From CAYLJO01 sp964383905 (GTDB lineage: Bacteria > Acidobacteriota > Blastocatellia > Pyrinomonadales > Pyrinomonadaceae), in contig CAYLJO010000240.1 of NCBI GenBank assembly GCA_964383905.1, forward strand, positions 1 through 9,015: DNA of 9,015 nt, in the 5' to 3' direction. The number at the start of each line of letters is the position of its first letter. Position 1 is the stretch's first letter. Positions 1 through 6,222 of the stretch are shown piece by piece. The position numbers and the translations under genes were made by a program. The notes beneath the pieces were generated by a model. That model worked only from the letters and a program-made list of their open reading frames with translations. It was not told the origin of the DNA and did no database searches.

Positions 1-300
1 CTTAAGTCCGCGCGCCCTCATTTGTTCAATAAGGTTGGGGCAGACCCCATGAATTCCCATGCCGACCAGGTCGTCGATCGAAGGGTGATCGTAGCCGAGC
101 GTCTTCAGCTCAATGATGAAATCCGTGGTGACCCCGTGGACGCGCATCGCGATCAATTGATCGACAGACAGATGGTCATAGCCGAGCGCTTTCAACTCGT
201 AGACGAAAAACAGGCCGACCTCATGGACCGCCATGGAGAATAGCTGCTCGTTCGAGAGGGTGTCGTAGCCGAGCTTACTCATCTCGCTCAGGTAGCCCTG
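1..300 (-). repeat. Coding tandem repeat, 87-bp/29-aa units (3 copies plus a partial)
   Basis: Units start at residues 160, 189, 218 and 247 of the left-edge protein. Each follows the pattern x-x-F-I-x-x-L-x-x-x-G-Y-x-x-L-x-x-D-x-L-I-x-M-x-x-H-G-V-x. The first unit is degenerate (HEVG). The array runs off the window. Confidence 0.85.
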
Positions 301-777
301 ACCGGCGGAAAATACGAAATGCCCCGAGCCACTGCCGTCTCTGAACCACCCTTCGCAATCGAAGGTTCCGGCATCCCGGTCGAGCCGGAAGCGAACGGGA
401 GAGCCATTCGAGTCCATCTGGGCTCTCGTCAGTCCCGCCAATTTATCTAATGGTATGCGGAATGATGATTGGTGTATGCCGTTGCTGTCGGTGCGCCGGC
501 GCACCGACATGAAAAGCAGGTCGCTCTCCGGTTTGGCCTCAATCATCCATTGGCCCGTCACCTGGTTTTCATCTGTTAACCGCCGGTCGGTTATCGAGAG
601 TTGAAATCCGGCCGGCGCCTGGCCTGGAATCGAACCCGGAGCGCTCGGATAGGGCCCCCGGCCGTAACACCAGGGCAGCGCGAAGAGGCTGACCAACGCC
701 CCGACGCACAACCTATAAAGTACGCCGGGTTTCTCGACGGGTCGGGGTGGTACGGGCGGATCATTTTTCGTGCTCAT
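1..777 (-). CDS. Exported 29-residue-repeat protein, second paralogue (3' end beyond window)
   Basis: The frame is open from an ATG at 777 to base 1 with no stop, giving 259 residues of a protein that continues past the left edge. A GGGAGG ribosome-binding site lies 6 nt before the ATG. Residues 1-18 are Pro-rich. Residues 19-38 are hydrophobic (signal peptide or anchor, no clear lipobox). Residues 75-159 form a beta-type domain with the marks GQW, FRI, GLT.AQM and D.GTF.CEGWF..GSGSGHFVF. From residue 160 come 29-residue repeats: one degenerate copy (160-188, ending HEVG), two good copies (189-217, 218-246) and part of a fourth. The same layout occurs in the neighbouring gene 68 bp upstream, so the two are tandem duplicates and probably share an operon with the BlaI and M56 genes. 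The biochemical function is unknown. I infer an extracytoplasmic binding or scaffold protein. Confidence 0.85.
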   Translation of the reverse strand, partial: MSTKNDPPVPPRPVEKPGVLYRLCVGALVSLFALPWCYGRGPYPSAPGSIPGQAPAGFQLSITDRRLTDENQVTGQWMIEAKPESDLLFMSVRRRTDSNGIHQSSFRIPLDKLAGLTRAQMDSNGSPVRFRLDRDAGTFDCEGWFRDGSGSGHFVFSAGQGYLSEMSKLGYDTLSNEQLFSMAVHEVGLFFVYELKALGYDHLSVDQLIAMRVHGVTTDFIIELKTLGYDHPSIDDLVGMGIHGVCPNLIEQMRARGLK

Positions 778-845
778 CTCGGGCCTCCCGGGGCGCTTTT
801 CATGGCGCGTACGGATTGTGGGTGGTGTTGGAGCAACCTCCGGCT

Positions 846-1976
846 TCAGTTCAGGAAACCGGTGTCTCGCAGCCGGACCAGCTCATCAACCGAAGGGTTA
901 TTAAAACCATGGGCCTTGATCTTCTGAATGAATGAAGAAGTGACCCCGTGATCACGCATGCGTATTAATTGATCGACCAGAAGATTATCGTAGCCTTGCT
1001 GCTTGAGCTCCCGGATAAACTCTGTGCTGACCCCGTGGTCTTTCATCCTGACCAGTTGATCCAAAGGAAGCCGGCTGTATCCGACCACTTCAAGCTCCCT
1101 GATAAACTCCGGGCCCACGCCGTGATCTTTGAGGCGGACTAGTTGATCGATGGTCGGGCGACCGTAGCCCGCCGCCTCAAGCCCTTTGATCAGATCGGGG
1201 CCGACGCCGTGATCTTTTGCCCTGACCAGCTCGTCGGCGGGCAGATTGTTATAACCAAGCGCGGCCAGCTCTCTGATGAATTTGGGGCCGGCCCCGTGGT
1301 CGCGCATTCTGATCAACGGGTCAACACGCTGGAGCTGGTAACCGAGAGATTTCAGCTCCCTGACGTAGTCCAGGCTGACGCCATGGGTACCCATGCGAAC
1401 GAGCTGCTCCAGTGTGGGGCGCTCGTACCCGTCTGCCCTCAGCTCTTCGACGAGCGCCAGGCTGACGTCGTGCAAGGTCATTAAGAACTGCTGCTCATCC
1501 GAGGGAGCGTCAAAGCCCCGGCTCCGGAGTTCGGCGGCAAAGCCCGGGTTGGCGCGGTACACGAAATGGCCCGAGCCCTGGCCATCTTTGAACCAGCCGT
1601 CGCAGGCGAGTGTGCCGGCGTCTCGCACCAACTGGAATTGTACTTGAGAGCCGCCCGACATCATTTGCGCCTGCGTGAGGCCGTGCAGGCGATCCGGCGC
1701 GATTCTGAAAGAGGTCATACTGCCGGAAAATCCATCGCCAAAATAGCTGCTTTTCTCCGTCCGGTAGTGCAGCGTCAAGTGAACCTGGTTCTCGCCCGGG
1801 ATGGGCTCAATCAACCATTGACCGGCGTATGGCTGCTGAGCCACCACCGGAAACACCCGGAAATAACAGGACAGCGAGAAGAGGCCGAGAAGGATGGCGC
1901 AGATGCCCAGCCTGTAGACCGGTGCGAATTTCTGCGCCCGTGCGTCAGCCTTAAATGTTTCATCTTTTCCGTTCAT
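846..1976 (-). CDS. Exported 29-residue-repeat protein, first paralogue
   Basis: This complete protein has 376 residues. It starts at an ATG preceded by GGGAGG with a 6-nt spacer, nearly the same leader as the next gene. Residues 19-46 are hydrophobic (YRLGICAILLGLFSLSCYF) and could be a signal peptide ending near VVA-QQ or an uncleaved anchor. Residues 51-142 form a beta-rich domain (GQW, FRI, GLTQAQM, DAGTLACDGWF, GSGHFVY) shared with the left-edge paralogue. Residues 144-376 are eight 29-residue units of the pattern FI.EL...GY..L..D.LIRM.DHGV. The first is degenerate (HDVS) and the last ends in a cap, RLRDTGFLN. It lies 55 bp after the M56 protease, whose C-terminal repeats are the same type. 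I infer an extracytoplasmic partner or decoy of that sensor. The family is familiar from acidobacterial genomes, but I know of no assigned function. Confidence 0.88.
   Translation of the reverse strand: MNGKDETFKADARAQKFAPVYRLGICAILLGLFSLSCYFRVFPVVAQQPYAGQWLIEPIPGENQVHLTLHYRTEKSSYFGDGFSGSMTSFRIAPDRLHGLTQAQMMSGGSQVQFQLVRDAGTLACDGWFKDGQGSGHFVYRANPGFAAELRSRGFDAPSDEQQFLMTLHDVSLALVEELRADGYERPTLEQLVRMGTHGVSLDYVRELKSLGYQLQRVDPLIRMRDHGAGPKFIRELAALGYNNLPADELVRAKDHGVGPDLIKGLEAAGYGRPTIDQLVRLKDHGVGPEFIRELEVVGYSRLPLDQLVRMKDHGVSTEFIRELKQQGYDNLLVDQLIRMRDHGVTSSFIQKIKAHGFNNPSVDELVRLRDTGFLN
849..1547 (-). repeat. Coding tandem repeat, eight 87-bp/29-aa units
   Basis: Units begin at residues 144, 173, 202, 231, 260, 289, 318 and 347. 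Spacing is exactly 29 residues throughout. Each unit probably folds as two short helices, split by the invariant Gly-Tyr/Phe and by the loop after DHGV. This would build a small alpha-solenoid. Confidence 0.88.
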
Positions 1977-2031
1977 CGCGAGCCTCCCAGTTCGTGAGCG
2001 TTGTACGCATTAGCGTGCACGACGGCCTTCT

Positions 2032-4029
2032 TCAGTCGAGAATGCCGCTGTCGCGCAGCCTGATCAGATCCTCAAGCGAGAGATTAAAACCGCGGGACTT
2101 CACCCTCTGAATGAATGAAGAAGTGACCCCGTGATCACGCATACGGATCAGCTGTTCGAGCGGCAGATCATTGTAGCCAAGCTGCTTGAGCCCCTGAATA
2201 AACGCCGGGCTGACTCCGTGGTCTCTGACCATGATTAATAGATCTATGGAGGGGTGTGGGTAACCTGCGGCCTCCAGCTCTTTGATAAACCCCAGGCTCA
2301 CGCCGTGATCTTTGACACGGACTAGCTGATCGATGGTCGGGCGACCGTAGCCCGCCGCCTCAAGCCCTTTGACGAGATCCGGGCAGACCCCATGGTCTTT
2401 GGCCTTGATCAGATCGTCGAAGGAGAGCCGGTTGTAACCAACTGCGGACAGTCCTTTAATGAAGTTGGCGCCGACCCCGTGATCGCGCACCCTGATTAAT
2501 AGCTCAATAGGCGGTAGCTGATATCCGAGGTCTTGCAGCGATTTGATGAAGTCCGGGGTGACCCCGTGTTGTTCCATCTCGATGAGCCGGTCAACAGGCA
2601 GGTTGGTGTAGCCGGCGGCGGCCAGCGCGTCGATGAAGTCTGGCCGGTCGCCGCTCCAACCCACCGGCTCTGGAGACGGTCTGGGGGACGGCGCAGGAGC
2701 TTGATTGGCTTGAGCGTCTTCGTCCTTTATTTCAGCCTGCGGGAGCGCCAGCGAAGCTTCAGCCCCCGCCGGGCCTTCTTCGTAGTCGGCCCTTACTTCT
2801 ACTACTACCGGTTGCGGGTCACGGATAATGAGCGGACATGCGGCGTGATTGCCCGAGGGGTCGTCTATCCTCGCGACCGATTGCGCCCGGATGGACGAAG
2901 AGAGCTGTAAACGGCGATGCTCGGACGCAACCGCTTCCTCCGAATGAAGTGTCGTCTGCGCGCCTGCCCAGATGCCGAGAACTGTGGCAATCGCGATCAT
3001 GCCGGCCAGCCACGTGGCGGATCGATGGGAAGAGTGCGAAGGAGCTTCGACGAGGCGCCGGATGCGCCGGAGCAGCGAGCCGCCGTTAGCCGCGACGGCC
3101 AACTGCGGTAAGCCATTAGGCCGGAGCTCTTCAAGCCGGGTCAGGGCGCGTGCGTAAGTCAGTACATCACCGCACGCGGCCACCGCCAGATCGTCGCAGC
3201 AGTGTTCTCGCTCAATGCGGATCTGGCGCGACACCCACCACACGGCGGGGTGGTAGAAGAGTAGGGTCTCGACGGCAGTTTGCAGAAGGTTGACGAGGTA
3301 ATCATGGCGCCGGATGTGGGCCAGCTCATGCGCCAGCAGAGCCTCCATCTGTTGTGTGCTCAAGCCGGTCAGGGCACTGACAGGTATGAGGATCACGGGC
3401 CGCAGCCAACCGATGACGGTAGGCACTTCCATCATCACCGACTCGCAGAGGCGCACCGTGCGGGAGAGACGCATCCGCCGGGAGAGGCGCGCAACCGCCT
3501 CCCGCCACTCCGGCGCGACCGGATTCGTCATGTACCTTTTGAGCCGTTGGGTGATGACCCACCCGCCGAAGATACGAAGTGAAAGAGCCGTCACGCCCGC
3601 CAACCAGACCGAGACCAGCCAGGGCAGTAAAGCGGCGAATCGTTCGGAGAGCGCCCGCCACTGTAAGAACGCGGGCGGCGCGGTCGAGGCGATGGTAAGC
3701 CGCAGCAGAGAGCTCGATTGACCGGAGAGGCCCGCCGTCATTTGACGCAGCCGGGCGATGGCTCTGGCGGCATTGGCCGTTTGTTCGCCGCCTGGTATTG
3801 ATGGCGGAGGGGGGGCGAGCAGGAGGATGGTGGCGACGGGGAGCGCCAGCATGAGCAGAAGGCTGGCGCAGGCCAGGGCGTAGCGTACGCCGGCGGTTGA
3901 TCTTCGTAGCACGACGCGAAGGCTGGCGAAGAGGATCGCCACCAGCGCCCCCTGCCATACGAAATGGACCAGTGCCCATCCGACGGCTTGAAAAACGGGT
4001 TGCGCGAGCAGCATTTCGATAGTGTTCAT
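2032..4029 (-). CDS. BlaR1-type M56 membrane metallopeptidase with C-terminal repeat sensor domain
   Basis: This 665-residue protein resembles BlaR1/MecR1, which sense a signal outside the membrane and respond by proteolysis that relieves BlaI-type repression. Hydrophobic segments at about 15-40, 50-72 and 134-158 precede the protease domain. The zinc motif HELAH is at 234-238 (within LLAHELAHIRRHDY), with the downstream EREHCCDD at 273-280 supplying the third ligand. A fourth membrane segment lies at about 339-357. The part after it should be outside the cytoplasm. It holds a Pro-rich linker (about 402-458) and then seven 29-residue repeats (463-665) ending in RLRDSGILD. No penicillin-binding SxxK/SxN/KTG domain is present, so a beta-lactam signal is unlikely. 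The ATG overlaps the stop of the repressor gene as ATGA, indicating translational coupling. The protease assignment is firm. The ligand is unknown. Confidence 0.93.
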   Translation of the reverse strand: MNTIEMLLAQPVFQAVGWALVHFVWQGALVAILFASLRVVLRRSTAGVRYALACASLLLMLALPVATILLLAPPPPSIPGGEQTANAARAIARLRQMTAGLSGQSSSLLRLTIASTAPPAFLQWRALSERFAALLPWLVSVWLAGVTALSLRIFGGWVITQRLKRYMTNPVAPEWREAVARLSRRMRLSRTVRLCESVMMEVPTVIGWLRPVILIPVSALTGLSTQQMEALLAHELAHIRRHDYLVNLLQTAVETLLFYHPAVWWVSRQIRIEREHCCDDLAVAACGDVLTYARALTRLEELRPNGLPQLAVAANGGSLLRRIRRLVEAPSHSSHRSATWLAGMIAIATVLGIWAGAQTTLHSEEAVASEHRRLQLSSSIRAQSVARIDDPSGNHAACPLIIRDPQPVVVEVRADYEEGPAGAEASLALPQAEIKDEDAQANQAPAPSPRPSPEPVGWSGDRPDFIDALAAAGYTNLPVDRLIEMEQHGVTPDFIKSLQDLGYQLPPIELLIRVRDHGVGANFIKGLSAVGYNRLSFDDLIKAKDHGVCPDLVKGLEAAGYGRPTIDQLVRVKDHGVSLGFIKELEAAGYPHPSIDLLIMVRDHGVSPAFIQGLKQLGYNDLPLEQLIRMRDHGVTSSFIQRVKSRGFNLSLEDLIRLRDSGILD
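2035..2643 (-). repeat. Coding tandem repeat, seven 87-bp/29-aa units in the M56 protein
   Basis: Units start at residues 463, 492, 521, 550, 579, 608 and 637. Six are exactly 29 residues. The last has lost one residue in the turn after Gly-Phe. Core positions are FI (3-4), L (7), GY (11-12), LI (20-21) and DHGV (25-28). The middle units share long identical DNA stretches with the downstream paralogue. Confidence 0.9.
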
Positions 4030-4415
4030 CGGGCACCTCGCTCAAACTCATCAAGAAGTTGTCGAATCTGCGATAGCTCTTCGGACGAGGCTTTTTTGGT
4101 CGCGAGCGCTTGCATGACGAGCTTCATCGCCGAGCCGTCGAAAGCCCGTTCGAGGAGGTCGCCGACCAATTGGCGCTGCGTCTGTTCCTGAGCGAACCGC
4201 GCCTCGTAGACGTGCGCGCGCTGCTCTTCATTCCGGCGGACCAACCCCTTTTCGGCCATGATCTGGAGCAGTTTGAGAACGGTCGTATAACCGGTGGACC
4301 TGCCCCGGCTCAGCGCTTCATGGACTTCACGGACCGTGCTCGGTCCGCGCTGCCAGAGCACACTCAGGATTTCCAGCTCCGCATCGGTCGGCCGCGGCGT
4401 CTCTTTTTTGCTCAA
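4026..4415 (-). CDS. BlaI/MecI/CopY-family transcriptional repressor
   Basis: This 129-residue protein matches the usual family length of 120-130. The N-terminal winged helix is recognisable: PTDAELEILSVLWQRGPSTVREVHEAL (about 9-35), then the recognition helix region GYTTVLKLLQIMAEKGLVRR and the wing EEQRAHVYEA. The C-terminal half (about 72-129) is helical and should dimerise; in the family it also holds the site cut on induction. The start is TTG at 4415-4413, because no ATG is available before the DNA-binding domain. AAAGGA lies 9 nt upstream as ribosome-binding site. The gene leads the operon, overlaps the M56 protease gene by ATGA, and has two palindromes in its promoter, so it is probably autorepressed. 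I leave the gene symbol blank because beta-lactam control is not supported. Confidence 0.95.
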   Translation of the reverse strand: MSKKETPRPTDAELEILSVLWQRGPSTVREVHEALSRGRSTGYTTVLKLLQIMAEKGLVRRNEEQRAHVYEARFAQEQTQRQLVGDLLERAFDGSAMKLVMQALATKKASSEELSQIRQLLDEFERGAR

Positions 4416-4454
4416 GGGCGGTAATCCTTTCCCGGAGAATTTTGACGTCCGCAG

Positions 4455-4484
4455 ACTCTACTACGAAGACCTTCGTATTGTCAA
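4455..4484 (-). promoter_or_regulatory. Sigma-70-type promoter of the repressor operon
   Basis: On the minus strand a perfect -35 box TTGACA (4484-4479) is followed by an 18-nt spacer and a -10 box TAGAGT (4460-4455, 4 of 6 matches). Transcription would start near 4448, about 33 nt before the TTG start codon. The spacer is almost filled by one operator palindrome. Confidence 0.65.
4462..4477. promoter_or_regulatory. Operator palindrome O1, probable BlaI-type site
   Basis: TACGAAG-AC-CTTCGTA is a perfect 7-2-7 inverted repeat located between the -35 and -10 boxes. BlaI/MecI/CopY operators are short dyads with TAC/GTA outer bases, which fits. Bound repressor would block RNA polymerase directly. 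Confidence 0.72.
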
Positions 4485-4498
4485 CGAAATTTTTCGTA
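4483..4498. promoter_or_regulatory. Operator palindrome O2, probable second BlaI-type site
   Basis: AACGAAA-TT-TTTCGTA is a 7-2-7 dyad with one mismatch at the outermost base. It overlaps the -35 box by two bases. Its centre is 21 bp from that of O1, two helical turns, so two dimers would bind the same face of the DNA. Confidence 0.65.
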
Positions 4499-4616
4499 GA
4501 TCTGTAACGGGCTTCAGATGAGTCCGACCGAGCTGCAAATAAAAAAAATTGAACCGCAGAGGACGCAGAGGGAAAACGGGGGAAACAAAGAACAAACAAG
4601 AACGGATAAGCTTTGA
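4499..4616. other. Intergenic spacer between the cupin gene and the repressor promoter
   Basis: These 118 bp hold a run of eight A (4542-4549) and the CGCAGAGG direct repeat described separately. I see no convincing gene. The T-run on the minus strand could take part in ending the cupin transcript, but no GC-rich hairpin precedes it. Confidence 0.5.
4555..4572. repeat. Short 9-bp direct repeat CGCAGAGGA/CGCAGAGGG
   Basis: Two adjacent 9-bp units, CGCAGAGGA and CGCAGAGGG, sit in the noncoding spacer and are followed by GAAAA. Similar 'CGCAGAGGA' tracts are scattered between genes in many environmental genomes, as I recall. This would be a short example of such a dispersed repeat. Confidence 0.55.
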
Positions 4617-4976
4617 TTAAATCCTGTCTAGTTCTGCGGCCGTCAACTCGTTCCGGACATTGCCGGTATTGAGCGTGGAGGCGGGCTCGAACAGCAGTAC
4701 CTGAGCTTCCTCATCGGCGACGGGCCGGTGTTCGACGCCGCGCGGAACAACGAGAAACTCCCCTTCTTCAAGCCACACATCGCGGTCCCGAAACTCCATC
4801 CTGAACCGCCCCTTGATGACAAAGAAAAGCTCGTCCTCCTGTTCGTGTTGATGCCAGACAAATGGGCCCTGAAATTTGACCAATTTGATGTACTGCCCGT
4901 TCAGCTCGCCGACGATCTTCGGGCTCCAGTGCTCATTGAAGAGGGCAAGCTTCTGCGCGATGTTCACCTTATCCAT
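4617..4976 (-). CDS. Single-domain cupin, YdbB-like
   Basis: This 119-residue, probably cytoplasmic protein carries both cupin signatures. Motif 1 runs from G37 to G56 with H42, H44 and E49. Motif 2 runs from G72 through P78 and G80 to H83. These four side chains are the expected metal ligands. The opening KIVGELNGQYIKLVKFQGPFVWH and the ending VLLFEPASTLNTGN resemble the YdbB-like cupin group, whose members are small metal-binding barrels of mostly unknown substrate. GGAGGT lies 10 nt before the ATG. The gene follows the amidohydrolase gene after 46 bp on the same strand, so it is likely co-transcribed with it. It could be an isomerase, a dioxygenase-like enzyme or a small-molecule binder. 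Sequence alone does not decide. Confidence 0.88.
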   Translation of the reverse strand: MDKVNIAQKLALFNEHWSPKIVGELNGQYIKLVKFQGPFVWHQHEQEDELFFVIKGRFRMEFRDRDVWLEEGEFLVVPRGVEHRPVADEEAQVLLFEPASTLNTGNVRNELTAAELDRI

Positions 4977-5022
4977 ATAGAATTAGACCTCCGGGCGAGA
5001 GATTACGGTGTAGTTATAAACG

Positions 5023-6186
5023 TCAGGCCGTGGCCGTCAAGCGACCTCGCAAGTTGCCATCCTGAGCAAGGTCAATGGCGGTCCACGCCATGGCGAGTGC
5101 CCCATCGATCAGAGCCTTGTCGGCATCTTCGGTGATGCAGTGGGCCGTGAACTCCGGCTGGTGATTCACGGCCGGGAGCGAGTTAATGCCAACGTATGGG
5201 TGGATGGCCGGCAGGGCAAGCGATAGGTTCCCCATGTCCGTTGACCCTGCCGCTCGCTCAAGCACGGCTCCGAGATCGGGAAAGTTTCGACCCAGCGACT
5301 CGGCGTTTCGTTGGTAGACAAGAGCGATATCAGGATCATGGATCATGTGAGCATAGGGTTGATCCCCCCCGACGATCTCCAGCCTGGCCCCGGTGGCGAC
5401 AGCCCCCGCTTCAAAACAGCGGTGCACTTTGGGGCGGAGCGCGTCGAGCTCCTTCAGCGTCTGGCCGCGGATAATGTACCTGGCAGACGTATGGGCCGGA
5501 ATAATATTGGGGGCGTCTCCGCCCTTAGTGATAATTCCGTGGATCCTGTCGGTCGGCAGAATATGCTGCCGGAGCAGTCCGATGGCGGCCTGCGCAATCG
5601 TGAGCGCGTCGGCCGCGTTAGTTCCCAACTCGGGAAATGCCGAAGCGTGCGATTCCTTGCCGGTATAGCGCACGTCAAACATCGAGGCGGCGATAATTTT
5701 AGGGGTCACGACATCGAAGGGGGCGGGATGAACCATCATCGCCGCGTGGACTCCGGCGAAGGCCCCGCCTTTGAGGAGCAGGATTTTGCCCCCGTTATTC
5801 CCGACCTCCTCGGCGGGCGTGCCGATCACGCTCACGGTAAGCCCGATATCGTCGGCAACCCGCGCCGCAGCGGTCCCGGCTCCGACGGCCATCGCGGCAA
5901 TGATGTTGTGGCCGCAAGCATGTCCGATACCGGGCAGGCAGTCGTACTCGGCGCAGATAGCGACGTGCAGGGGGCCGCTACCGGCCCGCGCCACGAACGC
6001 GGTCGGCATGTCGCAGATTCCTGTTTCGACGGTAAACCCTGCGCCGGCGAGCGACTCGGAGAGCCAGGCGGAAGCTTTTTCTTCCTCGAATCCAAGCTCA
6101 GGGTGGGCATGGATCCTGTGACTGAGGTTGATCAGATCGTTACGGAGGGCGACACACTGTTCCTGTGCCCCAACTTTAGCGTCCAT
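5023..6186 (-). CDS. M20-family amidohydrolase (aminoacylase-like, Acy1L2/AbgB-type)
   Basis: This 387-residue enzyme has no signal peptide and should act in the cytoplasm, hydrolysing an amide bond in an N-acyl amino acid, dipeptide or aminobenzoyl-glutamate-like substrate. The N-terminus has the typical LRNDLINLSHRIHAHPELGFEE. The metal centre is visible as ACGHN (C91, H93), TPAEE (E126/E127), the H153 region (MMVHPAP) and H342 (NHQPEF). The small dimerisation domain spans about 165-280 and holds GKESHAS (H180). Length and motifs match the PM20D2/AbgB branch better than the ArgE/DapE branch. GGAGAG lies 5 nt before the ATG. The gene is 36 bp downstream of the deacetylase-like gene and 46 bp upstream of the cupin gene, suggesting one operon. 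The family call is firm. The substrate is not known. Confidence 0.93.
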   Translation of the reverse strand: MDAKVGAQEQCVALRNDLINLSHRIHAHPELGFEEEKASAWLSESLAGAGFTVETGICDMPTAFVARAGSGPLHVAICAEYDCLPGIGHACGHNIIAAMAVGAGTAAARVADDIGLTVSVIGTPAEEVGNNGGKILLLKGGAFAGVHAAMMVHPAPFDVVTPKIIAASMFDVRYTGKESHASAFPELGTNAADALTIAQAAIGLLRQHILPTDRIHGIITKGGDAPNIIPAHTSARYIIRGQTLKELDALRPKVHRCFEAGAVATGARLEIVGGDQPYAHMIHDPDIALVYQRNAESLGRNFPDLGAVLERAAGSTDMGNLSLALPAIHPYVGINSLPAVNHQPEFTAHCITEDADKALIDGALAMAWTAIDLAQDGNLRGRLTATA

Positions 6187-6222
6187 AATTACTCTCCTCT
6201 TAATGCCGCCCGCGGGCCGATA

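Noticed and set aside
1866..1869. Possible lipoprotein cleavage site (SLSC) in the first repeat paralogue
   Set aside because: The residues before Cys37 do not fit a standard lipobox, and a second hydrophobic stretch follows, so a signal peptide or anchor is more likely.
849..2643. CRISPR-like or noncoding tandem array suggested by regular 87-bp periodicity
   Set aside because: The period is a multiple of three, the frame stays open across every unit, and conservation follows the protein pattern rather than a constant DNA repeat with unique spacers.
2032..4029. Beta-lactam resistance sensor (blaR1/mecR1 proper)
   Set aside because: The protease half fits, but there is no penicillin-binding domain and no beta-lactamase gene in the window, so antibiotic resistance is not supported.
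3326..4054. 242-codon minus-strand open frame
   Set aside because: It is a frame-shifted shadow of the M56 protease gene, Arg/Pro rich and without domains, and it crosses the repressor-protease overlap.
4540..4572. Intrinsic terminator for the cupin transcript using the eight-base A/T run
   Set aside because: The sequence before the T-run on the minus strand is a direct repeat, not an inverted one, so no stable hairpin forms.
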